Source: Pampinifervens sp037481935 (GTDB lineage Bacteria > Aquificota > Aquificia > Aquificales > Aquificaceae). Taken from it: DNA of 21,807 bases. The stretch lies in the NCBI RefSeq assembly GCF_046159715.1, contig NZ_JBJXCT010000015.1, forward strand, positions 1 through 21,807, given 5' to 3'. Position 1 is the stretch's first letter, and every line of letters starts with the position of its first letter. This document shows, one piece after another, positions 21,803 to 21,807 of this stretch. The notes beneath the pieces were generated by a model, which saw only the letters and a program-made list of their open reading frames with translations, was not told where the DNA came from and ran no database searches. Position numbers and translations under genes: made by a program.

Positions 21803-21807
21803 GATTA

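Overview
The window looks like chromosomal core DNA of a thermophilic, chemolithoautotrophic bacterium of the Aquificales (Aquifex / Hydrogenobacter / Thermocrinis group). The main evidence is: a thioredoxin-fold [2Fe-2S] ferredoxin with cysteines at 9, 22, 55 and 59, closely resembling the Aquifex aeolicus protein; a class V (archaeal-type) fructose-1,6-bisphosphate aldolase/phosphatase; a short topoisomerase I without C-terminal zinc ribbons; BioW-type pimeloyl-CoA synthesis; heavy AGA/AGG and ATA codon use; and very tight gene packing with many 1-8 nt overlaps. No insertion sequence, prophage, CRISPR array or rRNA was seen, and no gene-free stretch exceeds about 180 nt.

Layout, left to right. 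(1) 1-1282, minus strand: hemB, then a Uma2-family nuclease gene cut by the window edge. (2) 1303-4240, plus strand: tRNA-Gly(CCC), a HerA-like ATPase with an unusual P-loop, and an exported AMIN-domain cell-wall amidase. (3) 4197-7144, minus strand: infB then queE; queE runs 44 nt into the amidase gene tail to tail. (4) 7167-9488, plus strand: two family-2 glycosyltransferases overlapping each other and bioW. (5) 9607-11293, plus strand: an outer-membrane FadL/OmpP1-type barrel and the ferredoxin. (6) 11303-14330, minus strand: topA, a short coiled-coil ORF or gene remnant, an ADP-ribosylglycohydrolase and hfq. (7) 14374-17610, plus strand: fbp, a 151-residue unknown, a TauE/SafE transporter and era. 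(8) 17581-20641, minus strand: a secreted His-rich unknown, a DUF255 thioredoxin-like protein, a DUF302 protein and a 58-residue ORF. (9) 20733-21770, plus strand: a mutL that ends after its N-terminal domain, followed by a terminator for a convergent gene lying beyond the window.

The genes are mainly housekeeping: heme, biotin and queuosine precursors, translation, DNA topology and repair, cell wall and envelope sugars, gluconeogenesis and electron transfer. The most distinctive regulatory feature is a set of compact divergent promoters (hemB/tRNA, infB/glycosyltransferase, topA/fbp) in which overlapping -10 boxes on the two strands lie only a few bases from start codons. This implies leaderless or nearly leaderless transcripts; era shows the same arrangement. 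The least explained proteins are the secreted His-rich protein, the 151-residue protein after fbp, the 58-residue ORF convergent with era, and the MutL lacking its endonuclease domain.
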